A stretch of DNA of 64,000 nt from an uncultured Buttiauxella sp. (GTDB taxonomy: Bacteria; Pseudomonadota; Gammaproteobacteria; Enterobacterales; Enterobacteriaceae): assembly GCA_946480445.1 (NCBI GenBank), contig CAMLJN010000002.1, positions 310,001 to 374,000 on the forward strand. The letters run 5' to 3'. Made by a program: the position numbers and the translations under genes. Each line of letters begins with the position of its first letter. The first letter of the stretch is position 1. Below, piece by piece: positions 27,859 to 40,438 of this stretch. The notes beneath the pieces were generated by a model. The model searched no databases. It worked only from the letters and a program-made list of their open reading frames with translations, and had not been told where the DNA came from.

Positions 27859-30198
27859 GGCGGCGTTCGCCACCCAGGCTTTCAGGACGTCCACGTCGTG
27901 CTGCCACTCTTGTTTAAGCTCTTCAATCCATTCGCCGACGTTGTCTGACCAGGCCGGGAGATCCGGAGACTGAATCTGCTGGGCAATCTGCTGTAAATGA
28001 CGCAGACCAACGGAGCCTGCGGCCCCCTTAATTTTATGCCCTTCTTCCACCACGCCTTTCTGGTCGCGGGCGGTCATATTGGAATCCAGAATGCTTAAAT
28101 AACCCGGCATCATTTTTTCAAACATGGCCAGGCCATCGGTAATCAGCTTCGGCCCTACCAGCTCCATATACTGCTCAAGCATCGGTATATCCAGTAACGC
28201 TTGCTGCTTTTCACTGTTTACTTGGGTCATGACAGGTTCCTCTTTGGCGTGAGACCGTTGGCTGTCCCAGAATTTTTGAATAACGGCCATCAGCGCTGGT
28301 ACAGCAAGCGGCTTGCTCAACACGTCATCCATTCCGGCTTCCAGATACTCTTTTTTGTCCTTCAACACGTTCGCCGTCAGCGCCACCAGCGGTGGCAGAT
28401 CGGCCTTCGCGAAGCGGGCGTTAAGCTCGCGGGCAATATCCAGCCCGGTCATGTCCGGCAGCTGAATATCCAGCAGGGCGAGGTCATATTCCCCCGGGGT
28501 GAATTTCTCCAGCGCCTCTTTGCCCGTCATAGCTACCTCGACGCTGTTGCCCAGTTTCTCCAGAACCGAGCGGGCGACGATAACGTTCAGCTCGATATCT
28601 TCCACCAGCAGAACGTGCAGGGCGGGCAGCGGCATGTCATCGTCATCCAGGGTATCTTCTACTTCCTCTGCCACGCGTGGAGCCTGCACCGTCAGCATAA
28701 ACAGCGCCCCTTCACCCGGCTTGCTGCTGACGGTAATATCCCCGCCCATGCTTTTCGCCAGGCGACGTGAAACTGCAAGCCCGATCCCGGTGCCGGTGGC
28801 GGGTTTGCCGCCGTGGCTGTCTTTAACCTGGTAGTACATGGCGAAGATTTTATCCTGTTCATCCTGCGGAATACCGATACCGGAATCCTGCACCTCGAAG
28901 CGCAGGGAGCTGTCTTCTTCATAGCGCACGCGCACCGTGACCTGCCCGCCTTTCGGGGTGAACTTCACCGCGTTGCTGATAAGGTTCCAGAGGATCTGGC
29001 GCAGCCGCGTGCCGTCGGTCACCACTTTATGCGGCAGAGGCAACGTCGGTTCCATCACAAACGCCAGCCCTTTCTGCTGGGCCTGCAAACCGGAAAGATT
29101 CTCAAGATCGGCAAGGAAACTGGTGAAATCGACCTGCTGGTTATCGAGCTGGACTTTATGACGCTCAAGCTTATCCATGTCGATAATATCGTTGAAGATA
29201 TTGCCGAGCGTGATCGCCGAGACATGGATCGTTTTCAGGTAATTCGTCTGCTCGGCGTTTAACTCGGTATCCAGCAAGATGCGGCTCAGGCCCACGATAC
29301 CGTTGAGGGGCGTACGCAATTCGTGGCTGATGGTGGAGATAAAGGTGGTTTTGTCGCGGCTTGCGCGCTCCAGCGCTTCCTGGTAACGCTTACGTTCGGT
29401 GATATCACGCCCAAAGCCCATCAGGCCGTGGCGCTTACCAACGCGATCGTAATAAGGCACTTTGCGGATTTCAAAGCAGGCTTTACGCCCGTCCGGGTAT
29501 TCCAGCCACTGCTCATAGGTAAGAGACACATTGTGGCGGAAGACTTTTTCATCGGTTTCGATCACCTTCCTCGCCGCCTCTTCCGAGTACACATCCTGCG
29601 GCTTAAGGCTTATCAGCTGCTTCTCGCTTTTTCCCGTTAGCAGCTCCATGGCGCGGTTACAGCCGGAAAACTCTTTGTCCTCGTTGCGATAGAACACCAA
29701 ATCCGGCGAAGCATCGAGGAAGGAGCGCAGGAAGGAAGATTGCTGCTCCAGACGAATTTGCGTCTCTTCACGCTCCTGCATCTCGACCTTAAGCTGCTCC
29801 AGCATGGTCTGACGTTCGTCTTCCGCTTTCACACGGTCGGCAATTTCCTGGTTAAGCTGCGCGATGTTGTCTTTAAGCTGCACGTTGAGCTTTAAGTCTC
29901 GCTCGCGCATCTCCTCAAGCTTTTCAACCAGCCGGGACAGACGCTGCCGCGACTCCTCAAGCTGTTCGACCACCACGGACAAGAAGTAGACCGCCCAGGG
30001 CGTAATCAGCAGACCGAAGAAGATGGAGCGTACGACGTCAATACTCTCAACCTGGCCGCGCAGCAGCATGGTCACCGCCATCTGCACCACGATAGCCAGC
30101 ACCACCAGCGCCGAGGCCAGTAGCAAAGAGAAGCGCACTAACCCAAGCTTCACCATTAAATCAACGTAATACTGCGCCAGTAACCGGATTTGCTTCAT
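27850..30198 (-). CDS. arcB: Aerobic respiration sensor kinase ArcB
   Basis: ArcB is the tripartite hybrid sensor that phosphorylates ArcA under low-oxygen or reduced-quinone conditions. The 782-residue protein has two transmembrane helices (about 24-45 and 58-77), a coiled linker and a PAS domain (about 155-270). The redox cysteines C180 and C241 are present. The catalytic core follows with H292 in STISHELRTPLNG, then a receiver with the LALLDIQLPDMTG aspartate, and a C-terminal HPt domain (EGHKIKGAAGSVG, near residue 720). The 3' end is overlapped antisense by arcZ. Confidence 0.97.
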   Translation of the reverse strand: MKQIRLLAQYYVDLMVKLGLVRFSLLLASALVVLAIVVQMAVTMLLRGQVESIDVVRSIFFGLLITPWAVYFLSVVVEQLEESRQRLSRLVEKLEEMRERDLKLNVQLKDNIAQLNQEIADRVKAEDERQTMLEQLKVEMQEREETQIRLEQQSSFLRSFLDASPDLVFYRNEDKEFSGCNRAMELLTGKSEKQLISLKPQDVYSEEAARKVIETDEKVFRHNVSLTYEQWLEYPDGRKACFEIRKVPYYDRVGKRHGLMGFGRDITERKRYQEALERASRDKTTFISTISHELRTPLNGIVGLSRILLDTELNAEQTNYLKTIHVSAITLGNIFNDIIDMDKLERHKVQLDNQQVDFTSFLADLENLSGLQAQQKGLAFVMEPTLPLPHKVVTDGTRLRQILWNLISNAVKFTPKGGQVTVRVRYEEDSSLRFEVQDSGIGIPQDEQDKIFAMYYQVKDSHGGKPATGTGIGLAVSRRLAKSMGGDITVSSKPGEGALFMLTVQAPRVAEEVEDTLDDDDMPLPALHVLLVEDIELNVIVARSVLEKLGNSVEVAMTGKEALEKFTPGEYDLALLDIQLPDMTGLDIARELNARFAKADLPPLVALTANVLKDKKEYLEAGMDDVLSKPLAVPALMAVIQKFWDSQRSHAKEEPVMTQVNSEKQQALLDIPMLEQYMELVGPKLITDGLAMFEKMMPGYLSILDSNMTARDQKGVVEEGHKIKGAAGSVGLRHLQQIAQQIQSPDLPAWSDNVGEWIEELKQEWQHDVDVLKAWVANAAKK

Positions 30199-30259
30199 GG
30201 AACGTTTCCTTCGCCAACAATCCGCTAAATATACCGCAAAAAGGGCTAACGCTCAGGAA

Positions 30260-31192
30260 TTACGAGAGAAGATTGGGATCCCACGCCAGACCGAGCGCCG
30301 ATCCCTGCCCGCCGTGGGCACGCAGATACCTGTCGATTTCCACCATCCCGCTCCAGCGGTTCTCACACCACAGCGGTGCAAGCAGGGTCGGGCGGCGGGC
30401 GCTGGCGGAGATACGGTGGTAAACAATATCCCGTGGCGTATGACGAATCATCTCCCCGGCGATGTTGGTGTAATCCTCCAGTTCAAGGCCCTGTAAACGC
30501 CCTGCCTGCCAGCTTTTAGCCATCGTGCTGCCAGCCACGATATGCAACGGGTGCAGCTTAATGCCATCCACCCCCGTCTGCGCCACTTTTTCCAGCGTCT
30601 CCAGGCAGTGGGCCTGTCCCTCGCCCGGTAATCCCACGATAAGATGGCTACAGACCTTCAGACCGCGCAGGCGGGCACGGCGCGTGGTTTGCTGGTAGCA
30701 GGCAAAATCATGGCCACGGTTGATACGGTGCAGCGTTTTGTCGTGCGCGGTCTGCAAGCCCAGCTCCAGCCAGACCTCATAACCCTGTTCATGATATTCG
30801 CAGAGCAAATCCAGCACGCTGTCAGGCACGCAGTCTGGCCGGGTGCCCACGCACAAACCGACGATACTGGCCTGGCTTACTGCCTGCTGGTACATCGAGC
30901 GCAGCACCTGAACTTCCGCCCAGGTGCTGGTATAAGCCTGAAAATAAGCAAGATAGTGCCGGGCGCGATCGACCCGTTTCGCCTGGTGGGCAAGCTGTTC
31001 GGCAATGGAGTTGTGCTGCTGCGTTTCATCGGCAAAAGAGGCGACATTGCAAAAGGTGCATCCGCCACGGCCAAGAGTGCCATCGCGGTTCGGGCAGCTA
31101 AAACCGCCGTGCAGGGTGAGCTTATGGACTTTATGCCCGTGGCGGCGGGTGAGATCCCCACCAAACATGTTGACTAATTTTTGTAACTGCAT
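30260..31192 (-). CDS. yhcC: Radical SAM protein YhcC
   Basis: YhcC is a TIGR01212-type radical SAM protein related to the Elp3 superfamily. The 310-residue product has cysteines C33, C45 and C48 in the spaced cluster motif CPNRDGTLGRGGCTFCN, plus VCSHLIVGLPGE and ISASARRPTLLAPLWCENRW. Its substrate is not known to me. I start at MQLQKLVNMF (31192), the E. coli start; a frame open to 31234 adds 14 residues. Neither start has a strong ribosome site. It lies upstream of arcB on the same strand and diverges from gltB. Confidence 0.88.
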   Translation of the reverse strand: MQLQKLVNMFGGDLTRRHGHKVHKLTLHGGFSCPNRDGTLGRGGCTFCNVASFADETQQHNSIAEQLAHQAKRVDRARHYLAYFQAYTSTWAEVQVLRSMYQQAVSQASIVGLCVGTRPDCVPDSVLDLLCEYHEQGYEVWLELGLQTAHDKTLHRINRGHDFACYQQTTRRARLRGLKVCSHLIVGLPGEGQAHCLETLEKVAQTGVDGIKLHPLHIVAGSTMAKSWQAGRLQGLELEDYTNIAGEMIRHTPRDIVYHRISASARRPTLLAPLWCENRWSGMVEIDRYLRAHGGQGSALGLAWDPNLLS

Positions 31193-31744
31193 AATCTGGT
31201 GGACCGGCCCGAAGAAAGGGACGTAGCCTGCCATTTTCTGCGTTATACGGCGATGACCTGGATCAATCGCACTGGCGCAGCCTTACCTGCTGAATACCTA
31301 TTCATAATTAGTGCAATTCTACGCATCGCGCGAGTAATGACTTTTCCTTATACTGACGCCCTTTTTTTAAAGAATATGACGCCGGGTGAAAAACAGTGTC
31401 ATGCTGCACGCCCAGGGGTTATAGCAGCATATCGTGCTGGCCATATGACGATGAGCAGCAGGGTCTGGCATTCCGCTGCCTTGCAGACAGTGAGAGAGAT
31501 CACATATCCCGCCGCGCTCCGTGGCCAACTCGCCGCGTTAAAAACGCAAAATATCATTACTTTTCAAAAGCATAAATCATTTTCAGCATAAAAACGTAGC
31601 AATAAGAGTGGCATTTGACCTGGATAAGCTTTCCCGATAACTTGGAAATCCGCTGGAAGCTTTCTGGATGGGTTCTGTGCCCATCATATTTATGCAGTAA
31701 TTTAGATTCCCTCTAAAGCAAGTCCTCAACACTTGTGACACCGG
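31193..31744. other. yhcC-gltB divergent region with gltB promoter area
   Basis: Gene-free region that should hold the promoters of yhcC and gltBD. It is A/T-rich at about 31545-31620 and 31685-31715, as expected for Lrp and IHF control known for gltBDF in E. coli, but I cannot assign individual sites. A small hairpin GATGGG/CCCATC lies at 31667-31685. Open frames seen here on either strand have no ribosome site or family resemblance. Confidence 0.4.
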
Positions 31745-31870
31745 ATGCGAAGGTCTGAAGAGGGCGACACGCGAGGTAAGCTTAAGACAGGCAAACCCCG
31801 TCGCCATGCCCTTGCTGCGCCTGAACGCAAACGGTTGGGGGATCACGTAGAGCCTGGGGAGGTTCACTGA
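31745..31870 (+). other. Candidate 41-codon leader ORF upstream of gltB
   Basis: ATG 31745 opens a frame that runs 41 codons and stops with TGA at 31868-31870, one base before the gltB ATG (TGATATG), an arrangement suited to translational coupling. The predicted peptide is basic and includes KTGKPRRHALAAPERKRLG. The KPRRHAL part resembles the N-terminal extension (MTRKPRRHAL) that older E. coli annotation gave GltB. Here that frame is interrupted before gltB, so it cannot be part of GltB. No good ribosome site precedes ATG 31745, so translation is uncertain. Confidence 0.3.
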
Positions 31871-31871
31871 T

Positions 31872-34800
31872 ATGTTGTACGATAAATCCCTTGAGAAGGA
31901 TAACTGTGGTTTCGGCCTGATCGCCCACATAGAAGGCGAACCTAGCCACAAGGTAGTGCGTACTGCTATTCACGCACTGGCCCGAATGCAGCACCGAGGC
32001 GCCATACTCGCCGACGGTAAAACCGGTGACGGGTGCGGCCTGCTGTTACAAAAACCCGATCGTTTCTTCCGTATTGTGGCGGAAGAGCGTGGCTGGCGCT
32101 TAGCGAAAAACTACGCCGTCGGCATGATATTCTTAAGCAAAGACCCGGTGCTTGCCGAAGCAAGCCGCCGCATTGTAGAAGAAGAGCTGCAAAACGAAAC
32201 CCTGTCGATCGTCGGCTGGCGCGAAGTGCCAACCAATGAAGACGTGCTCGGTGAAATCGCCCTCTCCTCCAAGCCCCGCATCGAACAAATTTTTGTGAAT
32301 GCTCCGGCTGGCTGGCGTCCACGTGATATGGAACGTCGCCTGTTTATCGCCCGTCGTCGCATTGAGAAACGCATCCAGGATAAAGACTTCTACGTTTGTA
32401 GCCTTTCGAACCTGGTGAACATTTATAAAGGTCTGTGCATGCCGGCGGATCTGCCGCGCTTTTACCTGGACCTGGCGGACCTGCGTCTGGAATCGGCCAT
32501 TTGCCTGTTCCACCAGCGCTTCTCCACCAACACCGTGCCGCGCTGGCCGCTGGCTCAGCCGTTCCGCTACCTGGCGCACAACGGTGAAATCAACACCATT
32601 ACCGGCAACCGCCAGTGGGCGCGTGCGCGTACCTATAAATTCCAGACTCCGCTGATCCCGGACTTGCAGTCTGCCGCCCCCTTCGTTAATGAAACCGGCT
32701 CCGATTCCAGCTCGCTGGATAACATGCTGGAGCTGCTGCTGGCGGGGGGCATGGACATCGTTCGCGCCATGCGCCTGCTGGTGCCACCGGCCTGGCAGAA
32801 CAACCCGAACATGGACCCGGAGCTGCGCGCCTTCTTTGACTTTAACTCCATGCATATGGAGCCGTGGGACGGCCCGGCCGGTATCGTTATGTCCGACGGG
32901 CGTTTCGCCGCCTGTAACCTGGACCGTAACGGTCTGCGCCCGGCGCGTTATGTGATAACTAAAGACAAGCTCATTACCTGTGCCTCTGAAGTCGGCATCT
33001 GGGATTACCAGCCGGACGAAGTGGTGGAGAAAGGCCGCGTAGGGCCAGGCGAGCTGATGGTTATCGACACCCGCGTTGGCCGTATTCTTCACTCCGCAGA
33101 AACCGATGAAGAGCTGAAAAGCCGTCATCCGTATAAAGAGTGGATGGAGAGCAACGTTCGCCGCCTGGTGCCCTTTGAAGATTTGCCGGACGAAGAAGTG
33201 GGTACCCGTGAACTGGATGACGATACGCTCGCCAGCTATCAGAAGCAGTTTAACTACAGCAGTGAAGAGCTGGACTCGATCCTGCGCGTGCTGGGTGAAA
33301 ACGGCCAGGAAGCGGTCGGCTCAATGGGCGACGACACCCCCTTTGCCGTGCTCTCCAGCCAGCCACGTATCATCTACGACTATTTCCGTCAGCAGTTTGC
33401 GCAGGTCACAAACCCGCCTATCGACCCGCTGCGCGAAGCCCACGTCATGTCGCTGGCCACCAGTATTGGCCGCGAAATGAACGTCTTCTGCGAAGCCGAA
33501 GGCCAGGCCCACCGGCTGAGCTTCAAATCACCTATTCTGCTGTGGTCTGATTTCCAGCAGCTGACCAGTCTTGAAGAAGAACACTACCGCGCCGATACCC
33601 TGGACATAACTTACGATGTCACAGAGCAATCGCTGCAGGAAACCGTCAGCGCACTGTGCGATAAAGCGGAGCGTATGGTTCGCAGCGGTACCGTGCTGCT
33701 GGTGCTTTCCGATCGCAACATTGCTAAGCATCGTCTGCCGGTCCCGGCGCCGATGGCCGTGGGCGCCATCCAGACTCGTCTCGTTGAGCAAAGCCTGCGC
33801 TGCGACGCCAACATCATCGTTGAAACAGCAAGCGCACGCGACCCGCATCACTTCGCGGTGCTGCTGGGTTTCGGCGCGACGGCCATCTACCCTTACCTGG
33901 CCTATGAATCGCTGGCACGCCTGGTGGACACCGGCGCGCTGGATAAAAGCTACCGCACGGTGATGCAGAACTACCGCAACGGCATCAATAAAGGGCTATA
34001 CAAGATCATGTCCAAAATGGGCATCTCAACTATCGCCTCTTACCGCTGCTCCAAGCTGTTTGAAGCCGTCGGCCTGCATAAAGAAGTCTCCGAGCTTTGC
34101 TTCCAGGGCGTAGTCAGCCGCATCGGCGGTGCGGGCTTCAACGACTTCCAGCAGGATCTGCTGAATCTGTCCAGGCGTGCATGGCTGGTGCGTAAGCCAC
34201 TGGATCAGGGCGGGCTGCTGAAGTTTGTCCACGGTGGCGAATACCATGCCTATAACCCGGATGTGGTGCAAACGCTGCAAAAAGCCGTGCAGAGCGGCGA
34301 GTACAAAGATTATCAGGAGTACGCGAAGCTGGTGAACGAACGTCCGGTCGCCACGCTGCGCGATATGCTTGCCCTGAACCCACAGGGGGAAAGCGTGCGT
34401 ATCGAAGAGGTTGAGCCGGCAAGCGAGCTGTTCAAACGCTTTGATACCGCAGCAATGTCTATCGGCGCGTTAAGCCCGGAGGCGCACGAATCGCTGGCGG
34501 AAGCCATGAACAGCATCGGCGGCAACTCCAACTCCGGCGAAGGCGGTGAAGATCCGGCGCGTTACGGCACCAATAAAGTGTCCCGTATCAAGCAGGTCGC
34601 CTCCGGCCGATTCGGTGTGACGCCAGCTTACCTGGTTAACGCCGACGTTATTCAGATCAAAGTTGCTCAGGGTGCTAAGCCCGGCGAAGGTGGTCAGCTA
34701 CCGGGCGATAAAGTCACGCCTTACATCGCCAAACTGCGTTATTCCGTACCGGGCGTGACGCTGATCTCTCCGCCACCGCATCACGATATTTATTCGATTG

Positions 34801-36329
34801 AAGACCTGGCGCAGCTGATTTTCGACCTCAAACAGGTCAACCCGAAAGCGATGATCTCCGTCAAACTGGTTTCCGAACCGGGCGTCGGCACCATCGCCAC
34901 CGGGGTAGCAAAAGCCTACGCAGACCTGATTACCATCGCCGGTTACGACGGCGGCACAGGCGCAAGCCCGCTATCATCCGTGAAGTATGCGGGCTGCCCA
35001 TGGGAGCTGGGCCTGGTTGAAACTCAGCAGGCGCTGGTGGCTAACGGCCTGCGCCATAAAATCCGCCTGCAGGTGGACGGCGGTCTGAAAACGGGCCTCG
35101 ATATTATTAAAGCAGCCATTCTGGGGGCGGAAAGCTTCGGCTTCGGCACGGGGCCGATGGTGGCGCTGGGCTGTAAATACCTGCGTATTTGCCACCTCAA
35201 CAACTGTGCGACGGGCGTGGCAACCCAGGACGAAAAGCTGCGTAAGAACCATTACCATGGCCTGCCGTTCCGGGTAACGAACTACTTTGATTTCATTGCC
35301 CGCGAAACGCGTGAAATCATGGCGCAGCTGGGCGTGAAACGTCTGGTGGATCTGATTGGCCGCACCGACCTGCTCACAGCGCTGGAAGGGTTCACCGCCA
35401 AACAGCAAAACCTTGACCTGTCCAACCTGCTGAAAACGGCAGAACCTATGCCGGGCAAAGCGGTTTACTGCACCGAGCATAATCCGCCGTTCGATAAAGG
35501 CGATCTGAATGCGCAGCTGCTGGCCCAGGCTAAGCAGTACGTGGACGATAAACAGAGCAAAACGTTCTGGTTTGATATTCGCAACACCGACCGTTCCGTG
35601 GGCGCCACGTTGTCCGGCTATATCGCGCAGCACAATGGCGATCAGGGGCTGGCGGCAGACCCTATTAAGGCGCACTTTAACGGGACGGCAGGCCAGAGCT
35701 TCGGCGTCTGGAACGCAGGCGGCGTTGAGCTGCACCTGACCGGCGATGCCAACGACTACGTGGGCAAAGGTATGGCGGGCGGGTTGATCTCTCTGCGTCC
35801 TCCGGTAGGCTCCGCCTTCCGCAGCCATGAGGCGACCATTATCGGTAACACCTGTCTGTACGGTGCGACCGGCGGCAAGCTTTACGCTGCAGGCCGCGCG
35901 GGCGAGCGTTTCGCGGTGCGTAACTCCGGGGCGATTACCGTGGTGGAAGGGATTGGCGACAACGGTTGTGAATATATGACGGGCGGTATCGTCTGCGTTA
36001 TTGGCAAAACCGGCGTCAACTTCGGCGCGGGCATGACGGGTGGTTTCGCCTATGTGCTCGATGAGGACGGCGATTTCCGCAAGCGTGTTAACCCTGAGCT
36101 GGTTGAGCTGCTGAACGTGGAAGAGCTGGCCATCCATGAGGAGCACCTGCGCGGTATGATCACCGAGCATGTGCAGCTGACGGGTTCCCAGCGTGGCGAA
36201 GAGATCCTGGCAAACTGGCCTGCCTTTGCTGCGAAATTCACGTTAGTTAAACCGAAGTCCAGTGATGTCAAAGCATTGTTGGGTCACCGTAGTCGTTCTG
36301 CAGCTGAGCTGCGGGTCCAGGCGCAGTAA
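31872..36329 (+). CDS. gltB: Glutamate synthase large subunit GltB
   Basis: GltB carries the glutaminase and synthase sites of NADPH-dependent glutamate synthase, which makes two glutamates from glutamine and 2-oxoglutarate. The product has 1485 residues. An 11-residue propeptide precedes the N-terminal nucleophile C12 ([10 protein letters not shown]). The class II amidotransferase domain extends to about 430, followed by a central domain and the FMN-binding (beta/alpha)8 synthase domain (about 780-1190). That domain contains [13 protein letters not shown] and the 3Fe-4S cysteines in [18 protein letters not shown]-terminal glycine-rich beta-helix follows. The start has GGGGAGG upstream, and gltD follows after 9 bases. 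Confidence 0.97.
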   Translation: MLYDKSLEKDNCGFGLIAHIEGEPSHKVVRTAIHALARMQHRGAILADGKTGDGCGLLLQKPDRFFRIVAEERGWRLAKNYAVGMIFLSKDPVLAEASRRIVEEELQNETLSIVGWREVPTNEDVLGEIALSSKPRIEQIFVNAPAGWRPRDMERRLFIARRRIEKRIQDKDFYVCSLSNLVNIYKGLCMPADLPRFYLDLADLRLESAICLFHQRFSTNTVPRWPLAQPFRYLAHNGEINTITGNRQWARARTYKFQTPLIPDLQSAAPFVNETGSDSSSLDNMLELLLAGGMDIVRAMRLLVPPAWQNNPNMDPELRAFFDFNSMHMEPWDGPAGIVMSDGRFAACNLDRNGLRPARYVITKDKLITCASEVGIWDYQPDEVVEKGRVGPGELMVIDTRVGRILHSAETDEELKSRHPYKEWMESNVRRLVPFEDLPDEEVGTRELDDDTLASYQKQFNYSSEELDSILRVLGENGQEAVGSMGDDTPFAVLSSQPRIIYDYFRQQFAQVTNPPIDPLREAHVMSLATSIGREMNVFCEAEGQAHRLSFKSPILLWSDFQQLTSLEEEHYRADTLDITYDVTEQSLQETVSALCDKAERMVRSGTVLLVLSDRNIAKHRLPVPAPMAVGAIQTRLVEQSLRCDANIIVETASARDPHHFAVLLGFGATAIYPYLAYESLARLVDTGALDKSYRTVMQNYRNGINKGLYKIMSKMGISTIASYRCSKLFEAVGLHKEVSELCFQGVVSRIGGAGFNDFQQDLLNLSRRAWLVRKPLDQGGLLKFVHGGEYHAYNPDVVQTLQKAVQSGEYKDYQEYAKLVNERPVATLRDMLALNPQGESVRIEEVEPASELFKRFDTAAMSIGALSPEAHESLAEAMNSIGGNSNSGEGGEDPARYGTNKVSRIKQVASGRFGVTPAYLVNADVIQIKVAQGAKPGEGGQLPGDKVTPYIAKLRYSVPGVTLISPPPHHDIYSIEDLAQLIFDLKQVNPKAMISVKLVSEPGVGTIATGVAKAYADLITIAGYDGGTGASPLSSVKYAGCPWELGLVETQQALVANGLRHKIRLQVDGGLKTGLDIIKAAILGAESFGFGTGPMVALGCKYLRICHLNNCATGVATQDEKLRKNHYHGLPFRVTNYFDFIARETREIMAQLGVKRLVDLIGRTDLLTALEGFTAKQQNLDLSNLLKTAEPMPGKAVYCTEHNPPFDKGDLNAQLLAQAKQYVDDKQSKTFWFDIRNTDRSVGATLSGYIAQHNGDQGLAADPIKAHFNGTAGQSFGVWNAGGVELHLTGDANDYVGKGMAGGLISLRPPVGSAFRSHEATIIGNTCLYGATGGKLYAAGRAGERFAVRNSGAITVVEGIGDNGCEYMTGGIVCVIGKTGVNFGAGMTGGFAYVLDEDGDFRKRVNPELVELLNVEELAIHEEHLRGMITEHVQLTGSQRGEEILANWPAFAAKFTLVKPKSSDVKALLGHRSRSAAELRVQAQ

Positions 36330-37757
<1,428 letters not shown>

Positions 37758-37803
37758 GATGCAGACCGGACGGCATTTGGCTGACCCGGTCTGCACTGCT
37801 TGC

Positions 37804-37839
37804 AAAAAGCCCGGCGCAGACAGGCTGCCGGGCTTTTTT
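37804..37839 (+). terminator. Terminator of gltBD
   Basis: AAAAAGCCCGGC/GCCGGGCTTTTTT with an 11-base loop. A preceding inverted repeat (GCAGACCGG/CCGGTCTGC) lies at about 37759-37794. The A-rich left flank could let it work on the other strand as well. Confidence 0.88.
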
Positions 37840-37860
37840 GTGACGCTCAGCTGGAGAATA

Positions 37861-37886
37861 AAAAAGGCCAGTCATATGACTGGCCT
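37861..37886 (-). terminator. Terminator of sspAB
   Basis: The perfect palindrome AGGCCAGTCAT/ATGACTGGCCT is followed on the minus strand by a T run. It lies 26 bases after the sspB stop. Confidence 0.85.
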
Positions 37887-37912
37887 GTTTCTTTCACTAT
37901 TGATTTCACTAC

Positions 37913-38410
37913 TTATTTCACTACACGCAGCGCCGGACGGCCGCTACGCGGAGGCGGCTCGTCATCCGGGCCGTCGTCATCGTCGCCGTGATCGGGACGA
38001 TCGCCATCGATCACCTGCATCACCAGTTCCGACTCAGCGGAAGGCTGCTCGTCATCGTGATGATCTTCAACATCCTCATCATAGCTGGCTTCTGGCTCAA
38101 ACATGGTGCCCGCACCGTTTTCACGGGCGTAAATAGCCAGTACGGCAGCCATCGGGACATATACCTGACGCGGCACGCCGCCAAAGCGGGCGTTAAAGGT
38201 CACCTCTTTGTTGCCCAACTCCAGCTCCCCTACCGCACGCGGCGCGATATTGAGAACGATTTGCCCGTCGCGCGCATATTCCATCGGAACATGCACGCCT
38301 GGCAATGTCACATCCACAACCAGGTGCGGTGTGAGCTGGTTGTCCAGTAGCCACTCGTAAAAAGCACGCAGCAGATAGGGACGACGCGGTGACAGTTGCG
38401 ACATATCCAT
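37913..38410 (-). CDS. sspB: ClpXP adaptor SspB
   Basis: SspB tethers ssrA-tagged proteins and RseA fragments to the ClpXP protease. The product has 165 residues. The substrate-binding domain (about 4-112) includes RRPYLLRAFYEWLLDNQLTP and TFNARFGGVPRQVYVP. A long acidic flexible linker rich in Asp follows, and the C-terminal ClpX-docking peptide RPALRVVK is intact. It lies 3 bases downstream of sspA, the normal sspAB operon. Through RseA it connects functionally to DegS, also in this window. Confidence 0.95.
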   Translation of the reverse strand: MDMSQLSPRRPYLLRAFYEWLLDNQLTPHLVVDVTLPGVHVPMEYARDGQIVLNIAPRAVGELELGNKEVTFNARFGGVPRQVYVPMAAVLAIYARENGAGTMFEPEASYDEDVEDHHDDEQPSAESELVMQVIDGDRPDHGDDDDGPDDEPPPRSGRPALRVVK

Positions 38411-38413
38411 CTA

Positions 38414-39055
38414 TTAACCTCGGGTCTGCAGACGCATTTCGCGCTCAGGCTCGGTCAGAGAGGCCAGGAAGGAATCGCGCTCAAACACGCGAGTCATATA
38501 GCCCTTCATCTCTTTAGAACCCGCACCCGTAAGCTCAATGCCCATCTGCGGTAAACGCCACAGCAGCGGGGCCAGATAGCAATCGACCAGGCTAAACTCA
38601 TCGCTCAGGAAGAAAGGCTTCTGGGTGAAGACCGGTGCGATCGCCAGCAGCTCTTCACGCAGCTGCTTACGAGCAGCGTCCGCTTCCTGTGCTGAACCGT
38701 TCATCACGGTGTTCATCAGGGTGTACCAGTCTTTTTCGATGCGTTGCATGTACAGGCGGCTTTCACCACGTGCAACAGGGTAAACCGGCATAAGTGGCGG
38801 ATGCGGGAAACGCTCATCAAGATATTCCATGATGATGCGGGATTCCCACAGGGTGAGTTCGCGGTCAACCAGAGTCGGTACGCTGTGATTTGGGTTGAGG
38901 TCAATCAGATCCTGAGGCAGGTTATCCGTTTCCACATGCTCAATTTCAACGCTAACACCCTTTTCGGCCAGCACGATACGTACCTGATGGCTATAGATGT
39001 CAGTAGGACCGGAAAACAGCGTCATCACCGAACGTTTGTTGGCAGCGACAGCCAT
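38414..39055 (-). CDS. sspA: Stringent starvation protein A
   Basis: SspA is an RNA-polymerase-associated glutathione-transferase-like protein induced by starvation. It aids stress survival by limiting H-NS and contributes to acid tolerance. The 213-residue product has an N-terminal thioredoxin-like domain (SVMTLFSGPTDIYSHQVRI, LPQDLIDLNPNHSVPTL) and a C-terminal helical domain (about 90-210). The catalytic glutathione residue is not conserved in this family. The ATG at 39055 follows GGAGG by 5 bases, a very strong site; a longer frame to 39067 does not fit. Confidence 0.95.
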   Translation of the reverse strand: MAVAANKRSVMTLFSGPTDIYSHQVRIVLAEKGVSVEIEHVETDNLPQDLIDLNPNHSVPTLVDRELTLWESRIIMEYLDERFPHPPLMPVYPVARGESRLYMQRIEKDWYTLMNTVMNGSAQEADAARKQLREELLAIAPVFTQKPFFLSDEFSLVDCYLAPLLWRLPQMGIELTGAGSKEMKGYMTRVFERDSFLASLTEPEREMRLQTRG

Positions 39056-39313
39056 GAAAACCTCCAAGTTTATTCAGAAAATTACTGCTAATAGCCGCAA
39101 GCGGCGACTAACCTGACTGTTAATTACCCATTTCACTCGGACTGCCATCAGCTGCCAGAAAACAAGGCGAAAACAAACTGATGCCGACATTTGGGCAGAA
39201 AATTGGTTGATAGTTTACCAGATTTTACCGGTTTTGTGGGGCGCAGATGAGAAATTCCCCATAAAACACAAACTTATCAATAAGTTAAAAGCAATAATAT
39301 AAATTTCAGGCAT
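39056..39313. promoter_or_regulatory. sspA upstream region with 16-base palindrome
   Basis: This A/T-rich stretch between rpsI and sspA should carry the sspA promoter. It contains a perfect palindrome AACTTAT-CA-ATAAGTT at 39271-39286 that could be an operator. I cannot assign it to a regulator and no gene is visible. Confidence 0.35.
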
Positions 39314-39343
39314 AAAAAAACCCGGTACATGACCGGGTTTTTT
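39314..39343 (-). terminator. Terminator of rplM-rpsI
   Basis: AAACCCGGT/ACCGGGTTT with a short loop, flanked by A7 and T6, located about 30 bases after the rpsI stop. It works for the minus-strand operon and is symmetrical. Confidence 0.9.
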
Positions 39344-39375
39344 GCCAATTGCCTTTGCGCGCGAGCGCAGAACAA

Positions 39376-40382
<1,007 letters not shown>

Positions 40383-40438
40383 GAGAAGTCGTTTGCAAAG
40401 GTCGACCACAATTTGTCTTTCCCGTCACATATTGGCCT

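Noticed and set aside
31199-31591. 130-codon open frame upstream of gltB on the plus strand
   Set aside because: No ribosome site, no recognisable domain, and it overlaps the yhcC 5' end and the gltB regulatory region.
34974-36170. 398-codon open frame antisense to gltB
   Set aside because: Long because of codon bias in the GC-rich gltB gene; composition is that of an antisense shadow and gltB is certain. The same applies to 32133-33128.
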